Below are positions 26,369 through 39,000 of a DNA stretch of 64,000 bases, piece after piece; positions within the stretch are counted from its first letter, which is position 1; each line of letters opens with the position of its first letter. A program made the position numbers and the translations under genes. The notes beneath the pieces were generated by a model. It saw nothing but the letters and a program-made list of their open reading frames with translations. It was not told the DNA's origin and searched no databases. Source of the DNA: Plasmodium malariae (taxonomy: Eukaryota > Apicomplexa > Aconoidasida > Haemosporida > Plasmodiidae); contig NC_041776.1 in assembly GCF_900090045.1 (NCBI RefSeq), forward strand, positions 248,001 to 312,000, in the 5' to 3' direction.

Positions 26369-26570
26369 TATTTGGTACGATATTGTATTAATTTGTACCA
26401 CTTGGTTTTATTTGGTACGATATTGTATTAATTTGTACCGCTTGGTTTTATTTGGTACGATATTGTATTAATTTGTACCGCTTGGTTTTATTTGGTACGA
26501 TATTGTATTAATTTGTACTGCTTGGTATTAATTTGTACTGCTTGGTATTAATTTGTACTGCTTGGTTTTA
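26369..26570. repeat. 40-bp tandem repeat with degenerate 20-bp tail
   Basis: Four units begin TATTTGGTACGATATTGTAT at 26369, 26409, 26449 and 26489. After the fourth, a shortened derivative (TATTAATTTGTACTGCTTGG) repeats about twice more. It is intergenic. Confidence 0.9.
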
Positions 26571-28423
26571 TTTGGTACTATTTGGTTTTATTTGGCATTT
26601 TTTTTTTTTTTTTTTGAAATGGAATATAATTTATAAGCTCAGAATAATGTTTAATTCAGTTATATACCACTTTTACAAACATAAAGACCTAAGTTCTGAA
26701 ATGAGAAACACCTGTGAAAGGACCTTTTTAATTAGTATAAATGGTTGTAGAAAATAATAATCATCAGGAAAAAAAAAAAAATGAAAAATAATGTAATAAA
26801 ATTGCATAGATTTTTCCTCTTCCTCATCATGTATGCACAGCAAAACATGTTATCAGTATAAATACTCATACACATAAATGTATATACATATGTATATACA
26901 TATGTGCATATATCCCCCCCTTAAAAAAAAGATGTTTTCAAAAAGTGTAGCATTTTGTTTTATATGCTCATAAACGTTTGTAAAAAATTTACATGATATT
27001 GCACACATGTGTACATATATAGGAATGTGCTATCGCTGTAGGGTAGTTTTTTTTTTTTTTTTTATTAATCCTTGTAAACAAGTACATTCGTAGGAAAATT
27101 AGTCCTTGTTCATTAGGGTTACAAAGAAATTTTAATTATTTGCACATACCACTAATGTAAACATTATGCATTGTAAGTTATTATACCATTTGTGTTAGCA
27201 TACAAATACTTTGAGGTCTTTTTTTTTTTTTTTTTTTTTTTTTTATCAAATATATGCAAATATGCTACGAAACCATTTTTGAAAATTTTCAACCTTAATA
27301 AAATTTATAAACATATAATACAGGTGTTGTGTGTATTTTCTTTTTTCTACAATTTTTTTACGTTTTACGTATTTTTGTTTTGTCAGTGTGTTAAAGGGGT
27401 AACATAAAAGAGCTTATTTTTTTTTTTCGTTCTTTCGTTTTTTCCTGCTTTCTGTTATATTTTTTTTTTTTCGAATTGATAAAGAGAATAAACCATACAA
27501 TCGTTTCGTTAAAAAGTTAGACAACTTTTAATTGTGTGAAGAGCTTTTAAAGTTTCATTAGGGGAAAACAAAACTTCAAACGAATCCGAAATTTTACACG
27601 GTAAAATTTGCCTGCACATGTACATATATATGAATATGTATATACATGCATATGCATATGCCTGTTATATGCGCCATGCATTCAACAAATACATAGATTA
27701 TTATGCTCACGTATCGCATATTTAAAAAAAAAAAAAAAAAATTGACAAAAAGAAAGTAGCATTAACTCGAAAGAAAAGTTTTCCCTTTTATTCTGTTTTA
27801 ATGAGTATTTTCCATATTCACACAAATTTGGTATATATACCATAAGCTTTTTTTTTTTTTTTTTTTTAAGTACAACTATATATATTCGTCTATTCATATG
27901 TTTAACCAAGAATGAATAGGTTCATATCCATTTGTGCGAATAAATAAATATGGGTGTACATTGGAAATGGACTTAAATTGCATACATGGAAAATAAAGCA
28001 AAGCACTTTTATAAAGTTAATGTAGGCTTTTCTTTTCCTATTTTTTACGCATAATCTCGGTATTCTGATGCCTTCCGCGAATGTTTGTACGTATTTTAAA
28101 AAATTATACAGTTAGAACGATATATATATTCGCATGCACATGTAAAGAGGCACATATCCAAATGCAAAGTAGCGCATATGTATATGTAACGCCGTACCCA
28201 CACAAAGACGACGTGACAAAATAGAGTCAAGTTTGCTACATACATTATTGTGCATATTAGGCACCTCTTAATTACGATATCTCATTACGTAAAAAAAAAA
28301 AAATAATAAAATAAAATAAAAAATTGCTTTCAAAAAAAATGCACTTTGTGCCTGAACAACTAAGGTGGTAATACAAAAGGGGAAGAGGTTATATTTTTGT
28401 TTTTTTTATTTTTACAAAAACAG

Positions 28424-30627
28424 CTAATTTATCAAATGGATAAGCGTTTTCCATTCCTCTGGTAACATGCCTAACACGTATAAATATTTTTCATGTTTCT
28501 TTTTCTTTAAAAGTAAAACAATTTTCGTCATTTCTTCCTTACTTATGTCCTTTTTATTATCGTTAATGAATTTTATGCAATTTTGTAGTATACGACTTTT
28601 ATTAAGTAGCACTAAATGATCGGGGATGATTTTCTCACTCTGCCTTATTTCGCTTTGGTTCATTTCGCTTTGGTTCATTTCGCTTTGGTTCATTTCGCTC
28701 TGGTTCATTTCGCTTTGGTTCATTTCGCTCTGGTTCATTTCGCTTTGGTCCATTTCTCTCTGGTTCATTTCGCTCTGGTTCATTTCGCTCTGGTTCATTT
28801 TGCTCTGGTTCATTTCGCTTTGGTTCATTTCGCTTTGGTTCATTTCTCTCTGGTTCATTTCGCTCTGGTTCATTTCGCCCTGGTTCATTTCGCTCTGGTT
28901 CATTTCGCTCTGGTTCATTTCACTCTGCTTCTTTCCGATCTGCTTCCTTTTGCTGCACTTTTTTTTCGCCAACTCGCTTTGTTGTTCACTCAGAGTGGGT
29001 GTATAGTCATGACTGCATTTCTCCTTGCCATTTCGAAAAGGCACACGAGATGAAAGTGAAAGGGGTAATAAGTCGAGCAGGATAACTGAATAGAAGTAAC
29101 ATAAGAATTCATTAATATTCATTTTTTCAATTTTGTTCATTAAATTGATAGCTATTTTATGTAAAATTTCTTTTTCATAATATATAGCATGACATAATCT
29201 TGAAAAACCTTTAGCATTAAAATTAAAAATATTTTGAATAATAATAGGTTTTAATTTCTCAATATGTTTATGTAAAATTTTATATTTGTGCAAACACCAA
29301 ATTAATAAGGCTAAATACTTATGATGTATATTATTTACATAATGATAGTTGTTTAAATCCTTTTCCATTAAATGAATAAATTCGTCATCATATATACATA
29401 ATTTTGATAAGTTGTAAAAATTGATAATTTTATGTAAAGTGCTTAAGTGTTCATATTTTTTTACCATTTCTTTTATAATTATAAAGGACACAATATTTTC
29501 TTTAAATAAATATGCATTTGTAGGTGATAAGTCATGTACTTGTAATACTTCAACTGAGTTGCAATCATTTGAATAGTTTTCTGAAGGTGTATGATGCATT
29601 GAATAAACATCCTTTCTATTGTTTACTTGTAGAGATATATCATATTTGGAATAATTATTTCTAAAAGAATAATTCGAAATAACACTTAGTATATCAGTTA
29701 GTTCAATGGCCGATAATAAATGTAATTCTTCATCCACCTTTTCAATTACTTGTATCATAAAATGGATAATAAAATCTTTATGTGATATATTTCTCTGATT
29801 AGAGGGAATACTTTTTCGAAATTTTCCTTGCCTTAAATATTGTAGTATATCTGATAAAAAAAAATTTGCTCTGTTAATCTCTTCAAGGTAAAGATCGATT
29901 AACACTTTTGTATATACTCTTGATATACCAATATAATTGTATATATTTAATTTTTCTTTAATTTTTTCTATATAATTTATAATTAATCTATATATATACA
30001 TATTCCTATTTTTGTTCAATATATATAAAGGCTCCAAAACTAACAACACATTTTCTACACTGAAACAATCCAGTCTATATATCAAGTATTCTATAAGTTG
30101 ATCTACCATCTCTTTCTTTTTATCATAATAATACAAATAAGAATAAATATGAAAAATATTTACTATTTGATCCGGTGTATACGTTTTCAAGTGATATATT
30201 ATTTGAGATTCCACATGGGGTAAAAATACTTCATAAATAAATTCCTTAGTAATCTGCTTTTTCAAGATAACGTACTTTTCATCCTTGCCGCTGGTCAGCT
30301 CGCTACTACCAGAACTGCTTCTTATGCTGCTTCCGCTCTTGTCACTCTCTTCGTTCAACAGAACGCATTTATTTGCACTTCCAACGTTAGCCTTATTTCC
30401 TCCTTCACAATCATTTATCTTCCTTGGAGCTATTTTCGTTCCTTCATTTCCTACCTCTTCGCACATATCCCTCTCCTTATAACCATACTTGGGGTCCTCC
30501 TTTCCTCCCTTGATTTTTTTCCTTTTTAACAGGTGTTGGTACTTTTCAATTATTTGCGTACTATTGTAGTCTACACTATCCCTGCTATTACTGCTATTAG
30601 TGTTATTACTATTGCTATTAATACTTC

Positions 30628-30678
<51 letters not shown>

Positions 30679-30835
30679 CACTCCGCTCGATGTCCTTGTT
30701 ATTGATAAATGCTGCATTCTCGTTTATGCTACTAAAACATTTAACCGTGTACATTGTTCTGTACGTGTGCAAAACCCTGGTGCGCCGCGTAAGATGCAAG
30801 CTTTGGGGATATTTTTTAAAAGGGAAAAATTTCAT
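28424..30835 (-). CDS. predicted mitochondrial helical-repeat protein with pentapeptide array
   Basis: A single exon encodes 803 residues. The first 36 residues are basic and Ser/Thr-rich without acids (KYPQSLHLTRRTRVLHTYRT), as in a mitochondrial presequence. Asn runs follow at about 55-68. Residues about 195-590 are a series of amphipathic helices of about 35-40 residues containing Leu/Ile and paired Tyr/His (TYTPDQIVNIFHIYSYL, SVENVLLVLEPLYILNK, SAIELTDILSVISNYSF, KYLALLIWCLHKYKILH, NAKGFSRLCHAIYYEK). This resembles the heptatricopeptide/FAST-like repeat proteins that bind organelle RNA in apicomplexans. No C-terminal RAP domain is seen. Residues about 633-732 are an E-M-N-Q-S pentapeptide array, and a short conserved C-terminal helix pair follows (SKEEMTKIVLLLKKKKHEK). 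Inference: a mitochondrial RNA or ribosome factor; the family call rests on pattern only. Confidence 0.75.
28640..28935 (-). repeat. 15-bp in-frame minisatellite (EMNQS)
   Basis: About twenty copies of a 15-base unit (+ strand CATTTCGCTTTGGTT) encode Glu-Met-Asn-Gln-Ser. Variants are R for S, G for S, K for E and D for N. Both antisense-side frames remain open for 380-440 bases because the unit contains no stop on either strand. Confidence 0.92.
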
Positions 30836-31965
30836 TTGCTTGATTGGAAGAGCTCAATCGCGTGTATACACATGTACGTAAGGATATATGTATGCAGGCA
30901 TACACATACGCACATATATACATGTACATATATATATATATATATATATATTTATGCGTACTAATAATACTTCTTTTTAGCCTATGCCAGCATATCAAGG
31001 TGAAGCATATACCAAGGTAAAAATTTCTCTTAACTTTGGACCCTTCCCCTAACACTTTCAAATCCTTGAGTTTGCAAATTTTTAAAATAAAAAAAAAAAA
31101 AAAAAAAAAAAAAAACGGCCCCCATGCATGTATATGTTGCCAAAACCGTTCAATAAAAAAAAAATTATGAACTCAGAAGAACCAAAATTAAAAAAAAAAA
31201 AATAAAATAATAAAATAATAAAATAAAATAATAAAATAAAATAATAAAATAAAATAATAAAATAAAATAATAAAATAAAAAAAAAAAATATATATATATA
31301 TAAACATAGGCATAGGCATAACCATAACAATACGCATAAACGTAAGTACAATAATCAGTACACTTAAAAAGTAGAAATATTTTCAAAATTTAAGCCGAAA
31401 AAGTGAAAATTCAAAAGAAACAAAAAAGGGGAAGCTTCTAAATTTCAAACAAAGAAAGTATGTACTTAAGAGCATAAAGCTACACAATCATTTTGGTTAA
31501 ACGATGACACATACATAGTATTTTCAGTATTAAGTAGAAGGAGCAGAAGATAGGTATATATAGTATGTACGAGAACTTACGTTTGTAGCCATATGTATAT
31601 GTGCAAATTTGATCATAAAAGGAAACACAGGAGCTTGGGCATCCTTTACCAATATATAAAACTTTAGATAAGGAAAATATACAGAGATAATCATAATATT
31701 AGTTTTAACCGTTTTAGGAGCTAAGTATATGTACATACAAACATATACGTATATATGTGTGTACATACGTATATAATACATCTATACCATATTTACGGGT
31801 TAATCTTCATAAGAGAAAAGAAGTAAAGAATAAAGAAATAAAAAAAAAAAAATTAATTAAAATAAAAAAAAATAAGTTAAAGCATAATAGAAACTTTTAA
31901 CACTTAAGTTTTTATTTCCATTATTTTTCCTCCCCTTTAAGAATAAAAGGAAAAAAAAAAAAAAA
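30836..31965. other. intergenic, divergent promoter region
   Basis: It lies between the 5' ends of the helical-repeat gene (-) and the proteasome gene (+). It contains TA repeats (30930-30950), an A28 run (31087-31114), an AAAATAAAATAAT satellite (31190-31285) and otherwise AT-rich DNA. A poly-A run directly precedes the proteasome start. No gene was seen. Confidence 0.65.
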
Positions 31966-33342
31966 ATGGTAAGTTAACCCATACATGAACAATTAATAAG
32001 CAATGAAACGGATTTTATACCTTTTTAATTCGTTCTAATATTGTGATACATACATATATACATATACGAATGGGTGGGAGTTTGTTATGAGTGTGCTAAT
32101 TTTTCACTCCTTTTAATATGCTCTAACGAAAGAGCTACATGCTGCATATGCGCAATTAAATTTACCAATAGAGAATTATTAGTGAGCAGTTGTTCATACA
32201 TACATATGTATATACATCGTCTTATTTGTCAGTTGTATATGATTGCACTTTTCGCAAGCATTTATATGGCAGCGTAAATTTAACTGGTTGAACGTAACTG
32301 CTTCGTTCATTTATTTAATTGTTTATTTATTTTATTTTATTATTATATTTTTTTTTCATAGGGTTCAATATTCAACTACAATGGGGGTTGCGTTTTAGGG
32401 ATGAGTGGATCGGACTGCGTTGCCATTGCATGTGATATGAGACTTGGATCAAATAATTTTACAACTGTCAGTACAAATTTTACGAAAATTTTTAAAATGA
32501 ATGATCATGTATATGTAGGATTAAGCGGACTAGCCACAGATATTCAAACACTTTATGAACTGTTAAGGTACCGTGTAAATATATATCAGATAAGACAAGA
32601 AACTGAAATGGATGTTGACTGCTTTGCAAATATGTTATCAAGCATACTATATTCAAATAGGTTCTCCCCATATTTTGTTAACCCAATAGTTGTTGGTTTC
32701 AAAATAAATCATACTATTGATGATGATGGAAACAAATCTATTACATATGAGCCTTACTTGACAGCCTATGATTTAATAGGTGCAAAATGTGAAACCAAAG
32801 ATTTTGTTGTTAATGGAGTTACCAGTGAACAGCTCTACGGAATGTGCGAGTCGTTGTATATAAAGGATCAGGTAATGAGCTCGCAAGTTTGCAGATTTAC
32901 ATTTGCGCAGTTATACTTGTATACACACTATACAACTATATCACTGTGCCTCTTCATCCAATTACATTATCGTCGTATGTTTTTACCGCATTGTATTACC
33001 TCCACAGTGCACTTCCTTTTTTGTGTACCTTTTTTTGCAGGACGAGAACGGATTATTTGAAACCATTTCACAATGCTTGTTGAGTGCCTTGGACAGAGAC
33101 TGTCTATCAGGATGGGGAGCTGAAGTTTACGTTTTGTAAGTACATTGCATATTTTATATGGCCATTTATGAAGACCTTTAAGAGTATTTACATGCACTGT
33201 TAAGAGATAAGTAAAATGGGCGTCCCATAATTTATTTTTCATTCACACAAATACATAGTGCTTCCATTTTGTTTTTTTCTTTTTTTTTAATAGAACTCCT
33301 GATAAAATTATCAAAAAGAAACTGAAGACAAGAATGGACTGA
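31966..33342 (+). CDS. PSMB3: 20S proteasome subunit beta type-3
   Basis: Exons are 31966-31968 (the ATG only), 32362-32871, 33041-33135 and 33294-33342; the product is 218 residues. After the initiator Met the protein reads GSIFNYNGGCVLGMSGSDCV, the characteristic beta-3 N-terminus (Y-N-G-G, then V-A-I-A with D-x-R-L). VYVGLSGLATDIQTL and FVNPIVVGF are further beta-subunit signatures. Like other beta-3 subunits it lacks the processed N-terminal catalytic Thr, so it is structural: a non-proteolytic member of the beta ring in the core particle. Eukaryotic beta-3 is about 205 residues, close to this. The remote ATG exon (donor GTAAGT directly after the ATG) was chosen because the Met at 32401 would delete the first beta strand. 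Confidence 0.93.
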
Positions 33343-34656
33343 GATGAACATTTGCACGTTATACAATTAACAGATCGTATTTTTAAAAATTTGTGTGCTT
33401 TTTTCTCTTCTTTTTTCCTTTCTCCTTTTTTTCTTTTCCTTTTTTTCTTTTTTTTTTAAGAACAAGTATTGTAATTTCAATTTAGCGAACAAACAGCAAT
33501 TGTCCAAACATGGAAATGTGCGCCTTCATTTATGCATGTATTTTTTGCATGTATATGTATACGTTTTGGACATATAATAAAAATATGATAAAACTTTTTC
33601 AAGCCTTTTATTTTAAAAAAAAAATAGATTAAAGGTCAGGTGTGCCTGGACATCCTTGCTTAAAATTGGTTAATTTGGTGCATCCGTTTATTTTATTTTC
33701 TCTTATTTTATTTTATTCTTTTAATATTATAATAAAAAAAGTTAATACACAATATTTTCATATTCTTTTAGATTGCATTTAAACTATCGTTACGTCATTT
33801 TCACAATTTTGTATGTTATGCTATCATATACTTATGATGTATGTATTTATGCTTATTAATCTAGAGAAAAAACGAAAAAGATTGTCACACAAAAGGGTTA
33901 GAATGATATAAGATATTAACGGAAACGCGCTTCGTAAATATATTGCTACATTCGGTTCCAATGAATGTGTTAAAACTTTATTTTCTTTTTATGAAGGGAT
34001 GTAAAATTAAATCAAAATTAGCGAAAATTTGTTCGCAAATAGGTACAAGTGAATGTATTTATATGTTTATACAAATATATATATATATATTTCTCACGCA
34101 GTACTTATACTCAAAATTTTAAAAATTCGGACACGCTGATAAATTTTGCTTTCCTTAAAACTTTTGTGCTTTTTATTAACTGTTCAGGTAATTTTGAAAC
34201 AATCAGAAGTTTATACCCTGTTGATAGGCTTAATATTTTTCACAACTTCCTATTTTTGTGTTTCGTTTTAAGAAGACCATGCAAAAAAAAAAAAAAAAAA
34301 AAAATGTAAATCGGTGCTAAATCTTTTGCTAACATACACATGTATACATATATACGTACATATACATACATATATATATATATGTATATGTATGTATATG
34401 TATGTATATATATGTATATTTACATATTTATGAGCATGTATGTATGCTAGCTGTGGTGACCTTTCCCTACGTTACTAAGCACGCTAAATGTAAAACTGTG
34501 CTTCAAATGGGTGAATATATCAGCGCATGTTAATGAAACATTTTTTAAAAAAAAGAAATCAATTCACACAGATGTTGGAAGCATTATAGAATATTGAAAT
34601 GTGCCAACATAAGCATATGTACATTCGTACATGTATATTATATATATAAGTATAGC

Positions 34657-34691
<35 letters not shown>

Positions 34692-34840
34692 CTTGCTGTT
34701 CAGGAAAAAATAATTTTGTCGTCTTCCATAAAATTTGATACAAAGGATTGATAAGTTGTCAAAATTACAATGATAAACTTTTAAAAAATGTAAATTCAAG
34801 TAGTTACAACGAAATAGCAATATGACGATATCACGCCCAT
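33343..34840. other. intergenic, no gene seen
   Basis: This is the 3' flank of the proteasome gene and the upstream region of the S1-like gene. It is AT-rich with T tracts (33440-33458, 34662-34691) and a TA/TATG microsatellite (34340-34425). The short frame 34049-34309 has no homology-like features and ends in an A run, so it was not called. Confidence 0.65.
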
Positions 34841-34894
34841 GTGCCCCTGCACCTTTTGCAATTCCCTTATTCGCCTTTTTTTTTTTTTACTGTT

Positions 34895-35602
34895 ATGCGT
34901 CCAATTTTTTTTTCTTTTTTTGTTGTTGTAGTAAATTTAGCGTACTCAATTAATATTAAAGTAATAAAAAACCCCCTATTTATAAACACAACTTACAATG
35001 ATAATATAACAGGATGGAATAACACGAAAAGTAAAAATGAAAAAAAAAAAAAAAAAAAAAGCCTTGTGAGAAAAAGCAGTACCAAGCAAAGTAATATAAT
35101 ATATAAGCTAGTAAAAGAAGATAAGGATCCATTTAAAAAATATATGATTGATGATATGTATTATGGGAGAATATTAAGCATTAATAAAAAAAAAATTAAA
35201 CTTGATATATTATGTGATAGGAAGGCATATTTAAATACATCAGAATATTTTTCCGTGCAGGATTTTAATAAATATATATTTACTTTATTACAAGTACATA
35301 ATATTATTAAAGTAAAAATAAAGAGAATTGAAAAAATACATCAAAAAATTACAGTATGTATTAAGAAATATTCTTATCAGCAAATTCTTTCGTCCTTTAA
35401 AAATGATCATCATTTAATTAAATCAAAAATTTTGGATATCCGGGAAAATTATCTATTACTTTATTTAGCTCCAAAAATACATGCAAAATTGATGCTTCAT
35501 GGAAAGGAAGATTTAAGTAATTACAAGATAGGTAACGATATTTCTGTTAAAGTTGATTACTTTGATGGGGACAACAACGAACTATATGTGAAGATCCAAT
35601 AA
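34895..35602 (+). CDS. secretory-leader protein with two S1-like folds, probably apicoplast
   Basis: A single exon encodes 235 residues from the Met at 34895. A Met at 34841 in the same frame would add 18 residues rich in Phe from a T tract and was judged less likely. Residues 1-18 form a signal peptide (MRPIFFSFFVVVVNLAYS). Residues 19-75 are rich in Asn and Lys and nearly free of acids, the usual apicoplast transit composition. Residues 88-158 match the S1/OB pattern: a start G-R-I-L-S-I, strand KIKLDILC, the stretch LLQVHNIIKVKIKRIEKIHQ, and a closing KITVCIKKY. A second, weaker copy spans 174-235 (SKILDIRENYLLLY, then YKIGNDISVKVDYFD). S1 folds bind RNA, often on ribosomes. Inference: an organellar ribosomal S1-related or translation factor. 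Confidence 0.72.
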   Translation: MRPIFFSFFVVVVNLAYSINIKVIKNPLFINTTYNDNITGWNNTKSKNEKKKKKKSLVRKSSTKQSNIIYKLVKEDKDPFKKYMIDDMYYGRILSINKKKIKLDILCDRKAYLNTSEYFSVQDFNKYIFTLLQVHNIIKVKIKRIEKIHQKITVCIKKYSYQQILSSFKNDHHLIKSKILDIRENYLLLYLAPKIHAKLMLHGKEDLSNYKIGNDISVKVDYFDGDNNELYVKIQ

Positions 35603-36050
35603 AAAAAGCGAACGCGTGAACGCGAGAACAAGGGATATACATATGCGCACACACAAATACATATGTTCGTATGTATGTATGTACGTACGTACACACATAT
35701 ATTTATATATGTTAACATATATGCAAAAAAAAGGATCCCTACAAAGGAGATCACAACAATCATTTTTTTTCATCATCTATATGAATATGCACGTGTTTAT
35801 TTTACCATTTTTGTGAAGTGTGTTTCTGTTCGTTTTTTTTTTTCTTACATTTTTGAGGATACCTCTTTTTAGCTTGTACCTATGCAGAAGCATGCTTTTT
35901 TTTTGTTTATATTCTGGGATATGTACACGTACATATATTTATATACCCTTGTGTACGTATATATGAGTTCATTACTCCATACAGGGGAGTAAGCCAAGTT
36001 AAATGAGATATGTTCACCACATTTTGCTAGCATTCCAAAAGGGGAAAAAA
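35603..36050. other. short intergenic gap between convergent genes
   Basis: This is the shared 3' flank of the S1-like gene and MRE11. It contains TATG/TACG microsatellite and T-rich runs; nothing else was seen. Confidence 0.6.
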
Positions 36051-39000
36051 CTACGTACTGCTTAACTTTTCGGTGAGTTGCACAAGATAATCATCAGTCA
36101 TATTCTCCACAGGAATGTTTGATAAGTTTAGCTCCAGTAAGTCTATTTTATTTTTTGATAAATTTTCAACCATGGAAAGAAAAGAAGTAAATTCTGAACT
36201 GTTAATCGAATCGGAATTAAAAGAAGAATTATTGTTTAATATAAAATTCTGCACAGTGTTCATAATTATTTTTTGATCCAATATAAGTAATTTATTTTTA
36301 ACATCACAGTAATCAAATAGTATATCAAAAACTTTGTTATATTCATTTATATATTCCATGTTAAGAATATCTTTATCATCTACATTGTCCTGTTCATCCG
36401 AATTTACTCGAGTATTTATTGTGTCTTTCATTTTTAATTTCTTTTTGTAGAAGGATAAAAATTCAGACGGGTTTGCAATCCTGTGTGCAAAGGTTGATCC
36501 AAACAATTGCGTATTAATTATGTTAATTTCATTATATTCGACCTTTAGTTTAAGGAGAGGTTTATCATATACATACTTCTTTATCTTTAACAAATCAAAT
36601 GTGTCATTATAATCTGAAAAAGCCAAATGGATAAATGTGCTTGAATAAAAATCTTCATTTTTTAAATTGTCATAAAAATTATTTATTTCCTGTTCCCGTA
36701 AAATGGAATAAAAATATTTTTCTCGTTCCTTTTCAGATTTTTCAAAAATATCGTTTGTTGTAATTTCCTTCTCTATATTCTCATTAAATAATGGAATATT
36801 TGCCTCCTCAGGATTACTCCTTTTTTTCTTATTTTCATATGTAACATGTAGCAAATTATCTTCGTCATTAGAGGGAAAAAATAATTTTCTGAACAAGTAA
36901 TATTTTCTGACTTGTTCATAAAAATTTTCCTTAATTTTGTTCAATATTTGACTTGTTTGTTCATGTAAAAATTTATTTAAAATAGATTCTTCTTTAAAAT
37001 TTAAATTGTAATCAGACAATCTTATATCTTTCATTTCAAAGGGTCTAACTGTTTCAAGATTTATTTTTAAAAAACGAAATCTTTCTTTTTTTATTTCAAG
37101 CAAACCAATATATTTATCACCATATTCATTAGCACATAAGGATGTCCGAACAGAGGACCCTAGCTGTAAATTATAAAAAGAATTAAATAAACTTTCTTCT
37201 AAATAAGGTTTCGAGAAATGTTCATGTCCCCATATAACTAAATCCATAAATTTGGGAATAAATGATTCTTTAATAAAATTTTTTGTGTTATTTCCATATG
37301 AATTTCTTATATACCTATTTTGATGTAATACTAAAATGTTTATTCTTCTTTTATAATCTAATGGCAACACAAATTTTACTTGTTTATTTTCAAAGGATCT
37401 ATATAACCTTTCGTCTTTTATCCAACCTATAGCATATATAGAAATTTTCGTACTGTTTTTATTTAAAAGAATAGGTTTAACTACAATTTTGTTCAGACTA
37501 TTCTTTCCAATGTAGTTTATTAGGTTTGATATATTTAATATGTCTAGAGGGCATATGTAATCATAACTGTATGGATAGTCATGGTTTCCGTGCACCGTGA
37601 AAAAGGGAATCGATTTTTCAAATTTCTCGTTCACTGAACATAATTTGAAGCTTTCCAGTGATTCTCCTCTAGTCCGTTTTACTCTGCTCTCCGAGCGCGC
37701 GCGTTCTCCTCCTTTGCGCTCTTCCTCATCGTAGTATTCTTCTTCACTTCTTGCATGGCTGTTCCCACGGATTCTTGCACCTCTGTTTCTATCACTCACT
37801 GCACTCCTTTTCGCACAATATCTCTCATCGCTACTGTCGTTGATTCTCTCCGCGCTATTTTCCCCCTCAGAGTAACTATTCAAGGGGCAAATTCTTTTTT
37901 TTTTTGGCTTCTCCACAGTGCTATAACCCTCAGTGAGTGATTCACTGTTGTTGCTTCCCGTACTCATTTCTTTTTTATTTTCACCTAATGAGTTCTGTTC
38001 ATCATATGTGTAAGTTTCATTTTTCGGAAAACTTTCTTCCATTTTGTCTTCTTTGTAGTATTCATAATTATAATTACGTATTTCCTTCAAGCGTGCTCTG
38101 TATTTATCTTTTCGTGTTAGATCATCGTTATTTGTTGGTGTTTCCTCAACACGCGAAGGCATATTTTTTGATTCCCCATTTGCTAAGCGTGTAGGTGGAC
38201 TTGACCCGATTTCTACATCTTTCCGACTAACATGACAATACTTCCTTATGGTTGACATAGTTTTAAAGAGAGTGTACTCTGATAATTTATTCTTATGAAA
38301 TAGATCACCACTGTTTAAAATCATATCAACATTTAACTTTTTGGCAATAAATAAAATTTCTTCAAAAGAGTTAAATGTATCCTCTTTTTGAATAGCATTA
38401 TTTTCTTTATAGCCTAAATGATTATCTGTGCATAATAAAATTTTTAAAGTATTTGGTTCATTTTCACTTAATATTACTTTTAGTTCACATAATGGGATGT
38501 TTTTAAATATTCTTTTACCTTCCTCTTCACATATGAAATTATACTTCTTCTCTCTTCGTTCATTTGGAATATTCTTCTCATCCATCATTGAACCTAAAGA
38601 ATAGTTTAGCACCTCCTTATCTACACCGTTATATGGTTTGTTTTTCTGCATTTTTTCGCGCTCAAATTCGTGTAGCTTAATGTTTTCCTTAGTAGTGATG
38701 TTTGTGTTTTCCATTGGTACATTAGATGAAATTAAATGCCTCTCTTCGTTTTCCGCTAATTCTTTTAGAGTGAATGTGTGTGATGGATCTTTCTCATGTT
38801 CACTGACTTTGGTTATGATATCCCTACAGTTTTGTGTATTCCTTCGGCTTTTATTTTCCTCCTTGTGGTACTTCTTCATTTCGATTTTTTTAAATGGACT
38901 TTCCTTTCCGTCATTATGAGTAAAGTTTTTCCGCCTATCGTTTATGTGAAGGGTATCACATGAAGACAAAAGAAGGGAGCATTCCTTACTATTCCTAATT

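Larger units (their letters stand above)
22796..28423. other. 5.6-kb AT-rich intergenic region without a supportable gene
   Basis: It separates two minus-strand genes, so it includes the promoter of the LRR gene and the 3' flank of the helical-repeat gene. It holds long TA tracts (23026-23075, 24786-24820, 25141-25170), TATG/TACA microsatellites, T runs at 27045-27064 and 27220-27243, a 28-bp repeat and a 40-bp repeat (listed). A short frame at 26620-26755 (Met-Arg-Asn-Thr-Cys-Glu region) has slightly coding-like composition but no start, splice or partner exon. No RNA gene was recognised. Confidence 0.6.

Noticed and set aside
34049..34309. Small + strand frame of 86 residues
   Set aside because: It starts in a TA tract, ends in an A run, and has no neighbouring exon or domain feature.
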